Shown one piece after another: positions 26,227 to 36,500 of a stretch of 64,000 nucleotides of DNA (positions are counted from its first letter, which is position 1; each line of letters begins with the position of its first letter). The stretch comes from Bradyrhizobium sp. Y36 (GTDB lineage: Bacteria; Pseudomonadota; Alphaproteobacteria; Rhizobiales; Xanthobacteraceae): positions 62,001 through 126,000 of the forward strand of contig NZ_NWTI01000018.1 in the NCBI RefSeq assembly GCF_002531575.1, given 5' to 3'. The notes under the pieces were generated by a model. It worked only from the letters and a program-made list of their open reading frames with translations, was not told where the DNA came from and made no database searches. The translations under genes and the position numbers were made by a program.

Positions 26227-27516
26227 ATGCGTATTCTTCTGGTCGGCATCAATTATGCGCCCGATCTCATTGGCGTGGCGAAGTACAATACGGAGCTGTG
26301 CGAGAGTCTCGTCGACGAAGGTCACGAGGTGAGGGTGATCACCGCGCCGCCCTATTATCCCGCCTGGAAGATCCCGCATGGCTTTGATGCGTCCTATTTC
26401 AGGGCCAGGGATATCAATGGCGTGCGCGTAACGCGCGCGCCGATCTACGTGCCTGCGCAGCCATCGGGCGGGAAGCGTCTTGTTCATCACGCATCCTTTG
26501 CATTGAGCAGCATGCTCCCTGTCGTGAAGGAAGCCGTCAGCTGGCGTCCCGACATCATGCTCTCCGCGGCCCCTTCGTTAATGTCAGCTGCATTCGTCTC
26601 CTTTGTCGCGCGGCGGATTGGCACCAAATCTTGGCTCCATGTGCAGGACTTCGAAGTCGATGCGGCTTTCGATCTGGGCTTGCTCCAGAACGAGAAGCTG
26701 CGGACGGTGATGCTGAAGACGGAAGCGGCTATTCTTCGTTCCTTTGACAGGGTTTCATCAATCTCCCCGCAAATGGTCGATCGCCTGCGCGGCAAGGGGC
26801 TGGACGCAGAACGCATAACCGAGGTGAGGAACTGGATCGATACGAGCGCGATCTATCCCGCCTCCAGGCAGACCACATATCGCCAGGAGCTCGGCATTCC
26901 CGACACCGCGATTGTCGGACTCTACTCAGGCACGATGTCGAACAAGCAGGGGCTGGACCTTGCAATCGATGCGGCTGCCGCCTTGGAAGAGAGGCGCCCC
27001 GACATTCATTTCATTCTCGCGGGCGAGGGCCCTCACAAGTCAAAGCTGGTCGAAATGGCGGCCGGCCGTTCGAGAATCCATTTCCTGGGCTTGCAGCCTA
27101 TCGAGAGCTTCAATGAATTGATGGCGACGGCCGATTTTCATCTTATTCCTCAGAAGGCGGAGGCCGCCGATTTGGTCCTGCCTTCAAAGCTCGGGGCGGT
27201 CCTCGCATCCGGGCGGCCGGTTATTGCCATGGCGAGCCAAGGCACCGGCCTTGCCGCTGAAGTTGAAGGTGCTGGGCTGGTCATTCCCCCAGGCGATACA
27301 CCGGCGCTCGCCGCAGCAATTGAAAGCCTAAGTGAGGACCCTGCGCTTTGCGAAAAGCTGGGTGCTGAGGGACGAAGGCGCTCTGTCGAGCGTTGGGATC
27401 GTCGAACGATTGTCCGGCGCTGGGTCGAAGACATGGCAGCCTTGAAGGTGCCGAAGCCTGCTTTGTCGCCCACACCCGTCTCAATTCCAGTGAAGGATGC
27501 CGTTCCCCAGCCCTGA
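26227..27516 (+). CDS. WcaI/WbuB-type family 4 glycosyltransferase
   Basis: A 429-residue GT-B transferase. The N-terminus (RILLVGINYAPDLIGVAKY) and PPYYPAWKI are typical of the colanic-acid WcaI and O-antigen WbuB group, which are linked to fucose or fucosamine transfer. The donor domain has LYSGTMSNKQGLDLAIDAA and an EGPHK turn. The late acidic motif differs from the classical EX7E (DLVLPSKLGAVLASG), as in other WbuB proteins. The ATG at 26227 is chosen over an in-frame TTG one codon upstream. It lies between the two GDP-fucose genes. Confidence 0.88.
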   Translation: MRILLVGINYAPDLIGVAKYNTELCESLVDEGHEVRVITAPPYYPAWKIPHGFDASYFRARDINGVRVTRAPIYVPAQPSGGKRLVHHASFALSSMLPVVKEAVSWRPDIMLSAAPSLMSAAFVSFVARRIGTKSWLHVQDFEVDAAFDLGLLQNEKLRTVMLKTEAAILRSFDRVSSISPQMVDRLRGKGLDAERITEVRNWIDTSAIYPASRQTTYRQELGIPDTAIVGLYSGTMSNKQGLDLAIDAAAALEERRPDIHFILAGEGPHKSKLVEMAAGRSRIHFLGLQPIESFNELMATADFHLIPQKAEAADLVLPSKLGAVLASGRPVIAMASQGTGLAAEVEGAGLVIPPGDTPALAAAIESLSEDPALCEKLGAEGRRRSVERWDRRTIVRRWVEDMAALKVPKPALSPTPVSIPVKDAVPQP

Positions 27517-27544
27517 CGATCATCAGTCGGCGCAAGTCGTAAAT

Positions 27545-27590
27545 TGAAAAGGGCGGGAGAGCATTTCAGCTTCCCGCCCTTCCGTTTTCA
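27545..27590. terminator. Bidirectional terminator between convergent genes
   Basis: A 10-base stem (AAGGGCGGGA / TCCCGCCCTT) with A-rich sequence to the left and CCGTTTTC to the right. It lies between the converging WcaI-like and GDP-mannose dehydratase genes and can serve both strands. Confidence 0.82.
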
Positions 27591-27603
27591 CGCTTGCCGC
27601 CGT

Positions 27604-28695
27604 TCACTCATGGCGCGGATAATATCTGAAGCCGTGCTGCTTGATGAGTTCGTCCCGTTTTGCGGATTCGAGATCTTCCTTCATCATTTCGCGAACCAGG
27701 CTTTCGAACGATGTCTGGGGCTCCCAGCCGAGTTTCTGCTTGGCCTTCGACGGATCACCAAGAAGCGTCGCGACTTCGGTGGGGCGGAAATAGCGCGGAT
27801 CGACCGAAACGATACACTTGCCAGTCTTGGCATCATATCCCTTTTCCTCGACGTCGTTGCCCTCCCAGCGAACTGTCATGCCGACTTCGTTTGCCGCGAC
27901 ATTCACGAAATCTCGGACGGAGTGCTGCACGCCGGTCGCAATCACGAAATCTTCCGGCTTGTCCTGTTGCAACATCAGCCATTGCATTTCGACATAGTCA
28001 CGCGCGTGCCCCCAATCGCGCAAGGCGTCCAGATTGCCGAGATAAAGCCGTTCCTGCAGTCCCAAATGGATGCGCGCCAGAGCGCGCGTGATCTTTCGGG
28101 TCACGAAGGTTTCGCCACGGACCGGAGATTCGTGGTTGAAGAGAATGCCGTTGCAGGCATACATGCCATAGGCTTCACGGTAATTGACCGTGATCCAGTA
28201 GGCGTAAAGCTTGGCGACGGCGTAGGGTGAGCGCGGATAGAACGGCGTGGTTTCCTTTTGGGGAATCTCCTGGACCAAGCCGTAGAGCTCAGACGTCGAT
28301 GCCTGATAGAAGCGAGCCTTCTTCTCCAAGCCGGTGATGCGGATCGCTTCAAGGATGCGCAACGCGCCGAGGGCGTCGGAGTTTGCAGTGTACTCCGGTT
28401 CCTCGAACGACACGGCGACGTGGCTCTGCGCCGCGAGATTGTAGATCTCGTCTGGCTGCACCTGGCCGACGATCCGGATCAGGCTCGATGAATCCGTCAG
28501 ATCGCCGTAGTGGAGCCGAAAAGGCGGATCTGGCTCATGCGGATCGAGATAGAGATGATCGATGCGATCGGTGTTGAAGAGCGAGGTCCGGCGCTTGATG
28601 CCGTGGACCTCATATCCCTTCTGCAAAAGAAGTTCGGCCAAATAGGCGCCATCCTGGCCAGTAACGCCAGTGATCAGAGCTCGTTTCTTTGTCAT
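27604..28695 (-). CDS. gmd: GDP-mannose 4,6-dehydratase
   Basis: A 363-residue extended short-chain dehydrogenase of normal length. NADP site: ALITGVTGQDGAYLAELL. Catalytic motifs: QASTSELYG, YAVAKLYAYW and YACNGILFNHESPVRGETFV; the RDWGHARDYVEMQWLML segment is diagnostic. It converts GDP-mannose to GDP-4-keto-6-deoxymannose, the precursor for GDP-L-fucose made by the gene at 25192. It is convergent with the transferase and shares a terminator with it. No mannose-1-phosphate guanylyltransferase was seen in the window. Confidence 0.96.
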   Translation of the reverse strand: MTKKRALITGVTGQDGAYLAELLLQKGYEVHGIKRRTSLFNTDRIDHLYLDPHEPDPPFRLHYGDLTDSSSLIRIVGQVQPDEIYNLAAQSHVAVSFEEPEYTANSDALGALRILEAIRITGLEKKARFYQASTSELYGLVQEIPQKETTPFYPRSPYAVAKLYAYWITVNYREAYGMYACNGILFNHESPVRGETFVTRKITRALARIHLGLQERLYLGNLDALRDWGHARDYVEMQWLMLQQDKPEDFVIATGVQHSVRDFVNVAANEVGMTVRWEGNDVEEKGYDAKTGKCIVSVDPRYFRPTEVATLLGDPSKAKQKLGWEPQTSFESLVREMMKEDLESAKRDELIKQHGFRYYPRHE

Positions 28696-28889
28696 ATCAA
28701 TCCCAAATTTGAGACCTGTGCTTACATGAAATTGACTTGGTTAGGGAGGGTGAAATCACCCGAAAATCGAGCTTAGATTAACGGCCTTCTTGCGATTGCC
28801 GGATTTTCGGAGTTTGGCCATGGTTACCGTGGGCTGCTTGCGGATAAAGGCGGACCACGAGGCGCATCTTCAGCCGCCGGCCGAGGCAG

Positions 28890-29456
28890 CTAGAAAGCGG
28901 CAACTTCGCGTGTCCACCGCTGGGGTTCCGCACCCGACTCCGCCCGCACGATAATGAATCGCTCCAACGCATCCACCAGCGGCGTGACCACCGGGCTCAG
29001 ATTGTCGAGCACCAGAACCGCCTTTCCCTCGCGCACGAGCAGCACGAGGTGATGCTCTCCGGTCACCTGGATCACGACCTCTGCGAGGAGGAGTGCGGAG
29101 CTGGGCCAGCCGGATCGCAGCAGGAGGTGGCGCTTGGTGACGGCGTAGTCGCCGCAATTGCCTTCATAAGGAAATATCTGCCACTCGGTGTCTCGCCGAC
29201 TCGCAGGCGGATCCTTCGGCGTTATGCCGAAATTCACCGTTGCATTGATCTGGGCGAGTTCTCGCCAACGCTGAACTGAGGAACGATAATCCCGGATCCT
29301 GCGATCGTCGTGGCGCTGGCAGTCCTCGGGATACTGAATGCAGAATTGCGAGAATGACAGCGGTGGCGTGACCGCTTGAAATTCATACTTTGAATAGGCG
29401 GGCTGGCCGCAAACGCAATACATGATAGCCAGCATGCGGACCGCATGTCTGATCAT
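28890..29456 (-). CDS. Bacterial transglutaminase-like cysteine protease (BTLCP family), second copy
   Basis: A 188-residue secreted protein. The ATG at 29456 has AGGCGAAC upstream and gives a short hydrophobic leader. The likely catalytic Cys is in GNCGDYAVTKR, the His in GEHHLVLLV and the Asp in LVLDNLSP. It shares the family pattern and the VTKRH segment with the product of 1055-1681, but the two are clearly diverged. It marks the right edge of the EPS locus, as the first copy marks the left. Confidence 0.85.
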   Translation of the reverse strand: MIRHAVRMLAIMYCVCGQPAYSKYEFQAVTPPLSFSQFCIQYPEDCQRHDDRRIRDYRSSVQRWRELAQINATVNFGITPKDPPASRRDTEWQIFPYEGNCGDYAVTKRHLLLRSGWPSSALLLAEVVIQVTGEHHLVLLVREGKAVLVLDNLSPVVTPLVDALERFIIVRAESGAEPQRWTREVAAF

Positions 29457-29835
29457 CGAAAGTTCGCCTGACATTTCTGATTGCTAGGCGAAGTATATTG
29501 CGGTGCAATGGAATTGCTATGACAATTGTAGGGCAATCTATGCTCAATTGTGGAGCAGAGCGCGCCCAAGTCGTCAGTGAGAGTGACGACCATGCCGACG
29601 TCGAGTATCACCCGGCATGGGTGCAGTAAGTCTCAGCATGCTCTCAGACGACCAAAGACCACGTGGCGGCAAGTTCAGGCGTTTCACCTTATATCCGTCG
29701 ATCACGATAGACTCCCTTGGACTCAACGTGTGTGCGTGCCCCGGCTCGCCGAACAGCACGCTGTAGGCTCGCTGCTTGACCGCTGCTCGCGAGAAGCAGC
29801 GCAACGAGCGGAGGCGAGGGCACCGACGGAGGCGA
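29457..29835. other. Intergenic stretch with no supported gene
   Basis: About 380 bases between the protease gene and the HNH-like fragment. A leftward frame of 76 codons (29574-29804) exists, but it has no convincing ribosome site or family. Base composition is irregular, and together with the next fragment this looks like a degraded region. Confidence 0.4.
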
Positions 29836-30180
29836 TCAGCTCGGCGAGAAATCGTCCTGCGCCTGGACCGAAGAATGGCTCACGTGCGCCGGGCTTGACG
29901 CCCAAAGTTCGCCCGCGACAGACAGCGGCGACATCTGAACACCCGCCCACCACGTGCGTTCGTCGCCATACCTGTGCAAGGCCTGGTGATGCTTTCGGCA
30001 TAGAGGCACGGTGAATTCGTCGCTGACCTTGCGGCTCAGCGTTCTCGGCTGAGCGAATTTGAGATGACAGGGATCTGATGGCGTTTGCTTGCAGACGAGA
30101 CACGGCTCGACCCGGTGCGGCCTTAACTTCCCTGCAAGCTCTGACCGGCGAGTTTGAGGAAGTCCAAATCTCGGAGGCAT
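29836..30180 (-). pseudogene. HNH-like zinc-finger protein fragment
   Basis: An open frame of about 114 residues that resembles the central and C-terminal part of a rhizobial HNH-type protein. It has a CLVCKQTPSDPCHLKFAQPR segment (CxxC plus CHL) and VPLCRKHHQALHRYGDE, the usual C-x-x-x-H-H HNH finger. Family members I recall are longer at the N-terminus, and here the frame starts abruptly with no ribosome site. It may be a remnant of a mobile or restriction-type gene, or a short intact protein. The surrounding 29,500-30,330 sequence lacks other good coding frames. Confidence 0.5.
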
Positions 30181-30337
30181 GGGCAAACAAAGGAATCGAG
30201 ATAGATTCGACGTGATCCGGATGGACTGGATTACGGCAATCTCCAGTTGGCCGCGGCATTTGAGGGAGGCGAAGACAAAGAGCGTTTGGCAAAAGCTCTA
30301 GGAGACTCCAACGTTACGACTGCGTTCCTACACCGGC

Positions 30338-31234
30338 TCAAGATCTGGTCGCCAGCACGACACTCGCGAGCGTGAACAGCAGGGCCGCGATCTTGCCCGC
30401 GCCGAGCGGTTCGTGCAGGGTCGCCGCGGATGCCAAGACGCCGACGATAGGGACGCCGATCGTGCCGATCGAGGCGATCGAGGCAGGAAGCCGGGCCAGC
30501 GCCGCGAACCAGCTCACATAGGCAACGCAATATTGCATGATCGTCACATAGACGATCAGGATCCAGCCGAGCTGCGTGATGGCGAAAACGTCAGTGGTCT
30601 CGATCGCAAGTCCGATCAAAGTGATCGGAAGGCAGCCGATCAGGATCTGCCAGGCAGCCGACGATAGCGGCGGCATCTGGATCGGCAGTTTCTTCGCAAA
30701 GACGGTGCCGAATGCGAAGCCGATCGCACCGCCCAAGGCCAGCACGATTCCCGGAAGCTTTTCCCAACTCGCGGAGATGCCGTTGCCGCCCATGATGGTC
30801 GCGAGCCCGGCGAGCGCCATGAACAGCGCCGTCGTGCGCAATACGGTCGGCTTTTCGCCGAGCACCGGCCAGGCAATGATCGCGGCCCACACTGGCATTG
30901 TATAGCCAATCAGCGCGACTTCGCTGGCGGGCAACCAGAGCAGAGCAAACCCGATCAGGATCATCCAGCAGGTGACGTTGAAGGTTGCTGACAGGACGAT
31001 GCGGCCCCACATGCCCTCGGGCACGCGCAGGCTTTGGCCTCGAAGCCCGGCCAGGCTAGCGAGCAGCGCCGCACCGACGAGGCCCATGACACCGCGATAT
31101 GTCAGCGGTGGAAGCTGGCCCAGCAGATACTTGGTCGCGGGCCAGTTGCTGCCCCAGCCGATCGACGTAATCACAAGGAATGCGAGGCCCGCTGGCGCAA
31201 TGTGCGCTGTCTGCTTCGATTTGGGCTCGTGCAT
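30338..31234 (-). CDS. EamA/DMT-family transporter
   Basis: A 298-residue protein with ten predicted membrane segments and the duplicated EamA layout. Each half begins with a small-residue-rich helix (FLVITSIGWGSNWPATKYLL; IVLALGGAIGFAFGTVFAKK). Members export amino acids, metabolites or drugs. It lies just upstream of, and in the same direction as, the MFS transporter and methyltransferase genes that are divergent from the NRPS. It may export the peptide product or a precursor, but this is inferred from position only. Confidence 0.85.
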   Translation of the reverse strand: MHEPKSKQTAHIAPAGLAFLVITSIGWGSNWPATKYLLGQLPPLTYRGVMGLVGAALLASLAGLRGQSLRVPEGMWGRIVLSATFNVTCWMILIGFALLWLPASEVALIGYTMPVWAAIIAWPVLGEKPTVLRTTALFMALAGLATIMGGNGISASWEKLPGIVLALGGAIGFAFGTVFAKKLPIQMPPLSSAAWQILIGCLPITLIGLAIETTDVFAITQLGWILIVYVTIMQYCVAYVSWFAALARLPASIASIGTIGVPIVGVLASAATLHEPLGAGKIAALLFTLASVVLATRS

Positions 31235-31288
31235 GGGATCACCGGGAGAGCGAGTTGCGCAAGTCCGATCCGACTTTCGTCTCTCGTC

Positions 31289-32599
31289 TCAGTACTTGAG
31301 CGGAAGGCGAGCCGTCTCCGGTGCCGCAAGCACGGACACCAGCGTGAGCACGGAAAGCGCAATGATAAACACGGAGATTGCCCAGGCCCCGCCCGTCCAG
31401 ACCAGCAGCGCTGTTGCGATCAGTGGTGACAGACCGCCGCTGAGCGCGGCTGCGATATTGGCGCCGAGCGAGGCGCCGCTGTAGCGCATTCTCGTGCCGA
31501 ACAATTCCGGCATGTACGCGGCCTTCGGTCCGAACAGCAGGGCATGCGTCAGCGTCATGGTGACAATCAGCGCGAGCGTCACGATGGTCGCATCCTTGGT
31601 GTCGAGCAGCCAGAACAGGGGAAAAGCCATGACGATGGAGGCGACGGCGCCGGCGAGGTAGAGCGCCTTCCGGCCATAGACGTCTGACAGCCACCCCGCC
31701 AGCGGCAGCGTCACGAATTCGACCAGGGCCGCATAGACAACCGCATTGAGGACGGTCTGCCGCGGCATTCCGAGCTTCGTCGTCGAATAGGTGATCACGA
31801 ACACGGTCAGGAGATAAGCCAAACCGACCTCGGATACCGTGATGCCGATGGCCAGCAAAAGGTTGCGCCAGTCGCGCCGGAAGATCTCGAAGATCGGTTG
31901 GCTTACGACGTCCTTTCGCTCGAGAACCTGTCTGAACTCCGGCGTTTCGGTCAGGCTATATCTGGCGAACAGCCCCACCAAGACCAGAACGATACTGAGA
32001 AGGAAGGGCACGCGCCAACCCCAGCTCAGAAAGCTCGTTTCGGGCAGCTGCGTAACGAGCGCAAAGATCCCCGTCGATGCGGCCACGCCCATGGGAAAGC
32101 CGACCTGCACCAGGCTGCCCCAGAATCCACGTCGATTGCCAGCGTGCTCAATCATCATCGTCACCGCGCCGCTCCATTCGCCGCCGATGCCGATACCCTG
32201 AATAAAGCGAAGCGCCACCAGCATGATAGGCGCCCAGATGCCCACCTGATCATAGGTGGGCAGGCAGCCGATCAGGAAAGTGCCGATGCCCATCATCAGC
32301 AGAGTCGCGACCAGCATCGACTTGCGGCCGACGCGGTCGCCAAAGTGACCGATGATCGCGCCGCCGATCGGGCGGGCGACGAAACCAACGGCATATGTAC
32401 CAAAGGCGGCAACGGTGCCGATCAGAGGATCGAATGACGGGAAGAACAGCTTGTTGAATACAAGCGCCGCGGCCGTTCCATAAATAAGGAAGTCGTACCA
32501 CTCGATCGCGGTACCCAGCACGCTCGCCCACGCAACCTTTGCGATCGAAGGAGTTCGCGCGGACCATTGGTCCGCGACGTTGTCGGTGATGATCGTCAA
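31289..32599 (-). CDS. MFS transporter, metabolite:H+ symporter (MHS/ShiA-ProP-like)
   Basis: A 436-residue twelve-helix MFS protein. The MHS-family signature is clear: a first helix with ASVLGTAIEWYDFLIYG, then GAIIGHFGDRVGRKSML in the loop between helices 2 and 3, RFIQGIGIGGEWSGA and GFWGSLVQVGFPMG. Family members import small carboxylates or betaines such as shikimate, proline or dicarboxylates. The TTG at 32599 with AGGGG upstream is preferred; an in-frame start at 32629 adds ten residues. It might import a building block for the NRPS product, or be unrelated. Confidence 0.88.
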   Translation of the reverse strand: MTIITDNVADQWSARTPSIAKVAWASVLGTAIEWYDFLIYGTAAALVFNKLFFPSFDPLIGTVAAFGTYAVGFVARPIGGAIIGHFGDRVGRKSMLVATLLMMGIGTFLIGCLPTYDQVGIWAPIMLVALRFIQGIGIGGEWSGAVTMMIEHAGNRRGFWGSLVQVGFPMGVAASTGIFALVTQLPETSFLSWGWRVPFLLSIVLVLVGLFARYSLTETPEFRQVLERKDVVSQPIFEIFRRDWRNLLLAIGITVSEVGLAYLLTVFVITYSTTKLGMPRQTVLNAVVYAALVEFVTLPLAGWLSDVYGRKALYLAGAVASIVMAFPLFWLLDTKDATIVTLALIVTMTLTHALLFGPKAAYMPELFGTRMRYSGASLGANIAAALSGGLSPLIATALLVWTGGAWAISVFIIALSVLTLVSVLAAPETARLPLKY

Positions 32600-32710
32600 G
32601 GTTGATCCCCTGCTCAGACCGCGCCACAATCCCTGGGCGAATTGAAATCCAAGCCGAGCGCGCAGGCAAGCGAAATCTCAATCTGATCGGCAAATCGGTG
32701 GAGTGAGCTT

Positions 32711-33505
32711 TCAACCGTCCGAAGGAAGGCCATGTTCAATTGCCTGAAAGCGCACCGGCGCGAGAACGGAGGCCTGCTCCCACCAATCGGCGACCTGCTC
32801 GTCCAGCTCGGTCTCGCCGCGCCCCTTGCAGGGGAATATCTCGACGCGCCTGACCGCTTCCGCGTGAAAGCCATCAACTTTTCGCGTGACCTTCACTATT
32901 GTTCCTTCGCGGTTGTGCTTGGTCAGTGGCACCAGGAGCCGTCCGTCAAGGCGAAGCGACTGCAGCCAGAGCGGGTGGGGGTGCGTGAAGCCGGCGTGAA
33001 CCACGATGACGTCCGCCGGCTCCCCGATATTGCGGCACGCATCGGCGCATAGGGCGCGGACATTCCTGTAGCCGCGCAGGTTCGCTTTTGCTTGGGCGAC
33101 AAACTCCTTTTCGCAGTCGATCGCGAGGACCTTGCCATGTGGGCCGACAAGTTCGGACAGGATCGCCGAGAAATAACCGAGACCGCACCCGATCTGGACA
33201 ACCCGCTCGCCGGCTTTGATATCGAGAATTTCGAACAGATTGGCCCAGAGGCTGGGAAGGCCGGTGTGCAGCCTTCGACTTTCGTCGATCGCAACCAGCA
33301 CGTCATCGTAGAGATGGATGGGATCGGCGTCTGGCGTCGTCTGATATTCGCGACCTTCCGAGGCTCGCACCCGCCAAGGCCCCGGGCCAGCAAAGTGTTC
33401 GCGCGAAACAGATGCGAACGCATCGAGCAATCGCGACGAGGAAATTCGTCCACGCTTCTTGATCTGCTCGACGTAACGTTTTCGCGCAGCGGCGATGTCG
33501 CTCAT
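32711..33505 (-). CDS. PCMT-like class I methyltransferase
   Basis: A 264-residue methyltransferase of the protein-L-isoaspartate O-methyltransferase (PCMT) type. Motif I is VVQIGCGLGYFSAIL, followed by VLAIDCEKEFVAQA, and the pre-domain HLYDDVLVAIDESRRLHTGLPS replaces the usual PCMT substrate loop. This suggests a related enzyme that acts on another substrate. GGAAGAAG lies before the ATG at 33505. It is divergent from the NRPS gene with 68 bases between the starts, so a shared promoter region and a role in tailoring the NRPS product are plausible but unproven. Confidence 0.8.
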   Translation of the reverse strand: MSDIAAARKRYVEQIKKRGRISSSRLLDAFASVSREHFAGPGPWRVRASEGREYQTTPDADPIHLYDDVLVAIDESRRLHTGLPSLWANLFEILDIKAGERVVQIGCGLGYFSAILSELVGPHGKVLAIDCEKEFVAQAKANLRGYRNVRALCADACRNIGEPADVIVVHAGFTHPHPLWLQSLRLDGRLLVPLTKHNREGTIVKVTRKVDGFHAEAVRRVEIFPCKGRGETELDEQVADWWEQASVLAPVRFQAIEHGLPSDG

Positions 33506-33573
33506 CTTGCTTCTTCCAATCACTGACGATATCGTCGTGCACGATAGCTCAGGCCCAGAAAAAAGGCATCACC

Positions 33574-36500
33574 TTGGCCGCTCGAGTCTCATCGTCGCAG
33601 CGATCCCCGGCGGATCGAGAAGCTTTCTCCAGCATTGCTGGTCTGCTCGCGTTCTATGCACGGACGACTCCCGCGCAAAACGCAATCATGGATTCGTCTG
33701 GAAATTCTGTCAGTTACGCCGAGCTCTGGGTTTGTGCGGAGCGTGTCCGGCGACAGTTGCGGCAGTTTGGCGTTGCTAGTCATCATCGCGTTGCGGTTGT
33801 GCTTCCGCGTGGCGCTGATAACGCTCTTGCATTGGTTGTGATAGCCGCTGCGGCGGTTTGTGTTCCGATCAATCCGGATTTTACGCCTGACGAACTGCAA
33901 CGCTACTTTGCCGATTTGAGGCTGGCAGCGCTCGTCACCAGCGGCGACGCGAAGCCCGCGAGCCGGAATGTTGCGCAGTCGTTGGGAATTCCGGTTCTCG
34001 ACGTTGGTTCGCAAAAGGCGGCCGATTTTGAGCTCACGAGCAGCACTCGCACTCCAGGAGTAGCAACTGGAGAAACCGGCCCTGACGACGATGCGTTCGT
34101 TCTTCTCACCTCTGGCACTGCCGCGCGTCCCAAGATGGTGCCGCTCACCCACGCAAGCGTCTGTCTTTCAGCCGTCAATGCGGGGGCGGTTTTGTCTCTC
34201 ACGGCGGCCGACCGCCTCTTGAACGTCCTTCCGCTCTTTCATGCGCACGGCTTGATCTCGGGACTTTTGACTGCACTTGCCGCCGGGTCGAGCGTCATAT
34301 GCACGAAAAGCTTCGACGGAGCCTCCTTCTTCGGTTGGTTGAGGGAATTGCAGCCGACCTGGTATACGGCCGTGCCGACGATCCATCGCGCGGTCCTGGC
34401 GGCTGCGCCTGCGGGTGATCGCGCCGCAGAGCCGAGTTCCCTGCGCATCATCCGCTCGGCGTCGGCCTCGCTCGCGCCCGCAACGCTGGAGCGGCTTGAA
34501 GCGCTGTTTGCAGTGCCCGTCGTCGAGACCTACGGCATGACGGAAGCCGCATCCCAGATCGCCGCCAATCCGCGTCATCGGCGCAAGTCCGGTTCGGTCG
34601 GCGTGGCTGCCGGTCCTGATATCGCGATCATGGATGGCAACGGCCGCGAGCAGCCGAGCGGCCAGCATGGCGAGATCGTGCTGCGAGGTCCGACGATCAC
34701 GCGCGGTTACGACAATGATCAGCAGGCGACGGATGCCGCATTCCGGGACGGCTGGTTGCGGACCGGCGATCTCGGTTTTCTCGACGAAGACGGCTACCTC
34801 TTCATCGTCGGCCGCATCAAGGACGTCATCAATCGGGGCGGGCAGAAGGTCTCGCCGCTCGAGGTCGAGGAAGCCCTGCTGACCCATCCCGACGTGCTGG
34901 AGGCCGGAGCGTTCGGTATTCCGCACGAGAAGCTCGGCGAGAACGTTGCAGCAGTCGTGGTGCTGAGGCCAGGCGCCAGCGTCACGCCGCAACAGGTGCG
35001 GCAACTGGCGGCAAGCCGGCTTGCCGCCTACAAGGTGCCGAGCTTGATCCACATCGCCGATGAAATTCCCAAGGGCGCGAGCGGGAAGATCACGCGAAGC
35101 GCGCTCCCCGCCTTGATTGCGTTGGAAGCCGCGGTACCGGCCGTCGCGCCTCGCTCGAAGCTGGAAGCCCAGCTCGCTGCGATCTGGTCGAAGGTCCTGG
35201 AAGTGGAGGGGATCGGCGTCGATCAGGATTTCTTTGCGCTCGGCGCCGATTCCCTTGCGGTCACGCAGGTGCTGTCGCGCCTGCGCGAACAGTTCGGAGT
35301 CGATCTTACGTTCGGCGATGTGTTTGACGCCGGAACGGTCGCAGCGTTGGCGGTCCGGCTGCAGGCCTCGTCAGCGCGCCACGGTGACGCGGCGCCCAAA
35401 TGGCATCGTGCCGCAAGCGGTGGCGGTGCCGTAGCGCTCTCGTTCCAGCAGCAGAGGATGTACATCCTCACCAAGCTCGATTCGACCAAATACAATTACA
35501 ATGTCGTCGAAGTGGCGAGGTTGTCGGGCCGGCTCGACGTGGAGGCACTCGAGGCGGCCATTGCGGCCGTCGCGCGGCGTCATCAGATCCTGAGATCCAC
35601 CTTTACGGAGGCCGATGGGGAGCCGGTGCAGAAGGTCGGCCACCTTTCTCCGCGGCTCGAACAGATCAGGCTGGCCGGCTATGTCGCCGGGAAGCGGTCA
35701 GGCGCAATCCGGCGCGAGGCCATGAAGGTTGCTCATTATTGTTTCGATCTCGAACGAGAGCCGCCGTTCAAGGCAACGCTGTTGCGGTTTGATTCAAGCG
35801 ATCACGCTCTGATCGTCGCGCTGCATCACATCGCGACCGATGGCTGGTCGCAACGGCTATTGTGGCAGGAGCTTGCGGAACAATATTCGGCCGCTCGACG
35901 CAGCAAGCGGCCGTCGGTCCGCGGCCCGGCGTATCAGTATCATGACTATGTCGGCTGGCAGCAGGCATGGGCGCAAACGCAGGCCGCGAGCAACCAGCTC
36001 GACTTTTGGCGCAAGCAGCTTGACGGTGTGACGACGCTGCCGCTTCGCACGGACCGCCCGCGTGGCGAGAGCTGGACGGGTCGCGGTGCCAGGCACTACA
36101 TCAAAATTCCGCGTGTACTGTCGGCAGCGGTCAAGGCGCTTGGCCAGCAGCACAGCGTTACGCCGTTCATGATGCTGCTGGCCGCGTTCCAGACGCTGCT
36201 CTGTCGATACACGGGCCATGAGGACGTGGCGACGGGCTCGCTGATTGCCAATCGCAACCAGATAGAGGCCGAGCCGCTGATCGGCATATTCGCCAACAGC
36301 GTGATCATGCGGACGGATCTCTCAGGCGATCCGCGTTTCAGCGAACTGCTGCAACGCGTGCGCCGAGTCACGCTCGATGCCTATCGCAACCAGGATATTC
36401 CCATCGAAACGGTTTTGCGCGCGCTCCAGGCGTCGCGCCGGGACGGCAGTCCACCGTTTCAGATCATGTTCATCCTGCAAAACCCCGCCGTCGAGGCCGG

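Noticed and set aside
30201..30376. Rightward frame resembling an addiction-module antitoxin end (LAAAFEGGEDKERLAKALGD)
   Set aside because: It has no start codon after the upstream stop, no toxin partner and no ribosome site. The likeness is too short to support a gene, though a remnant is possible.
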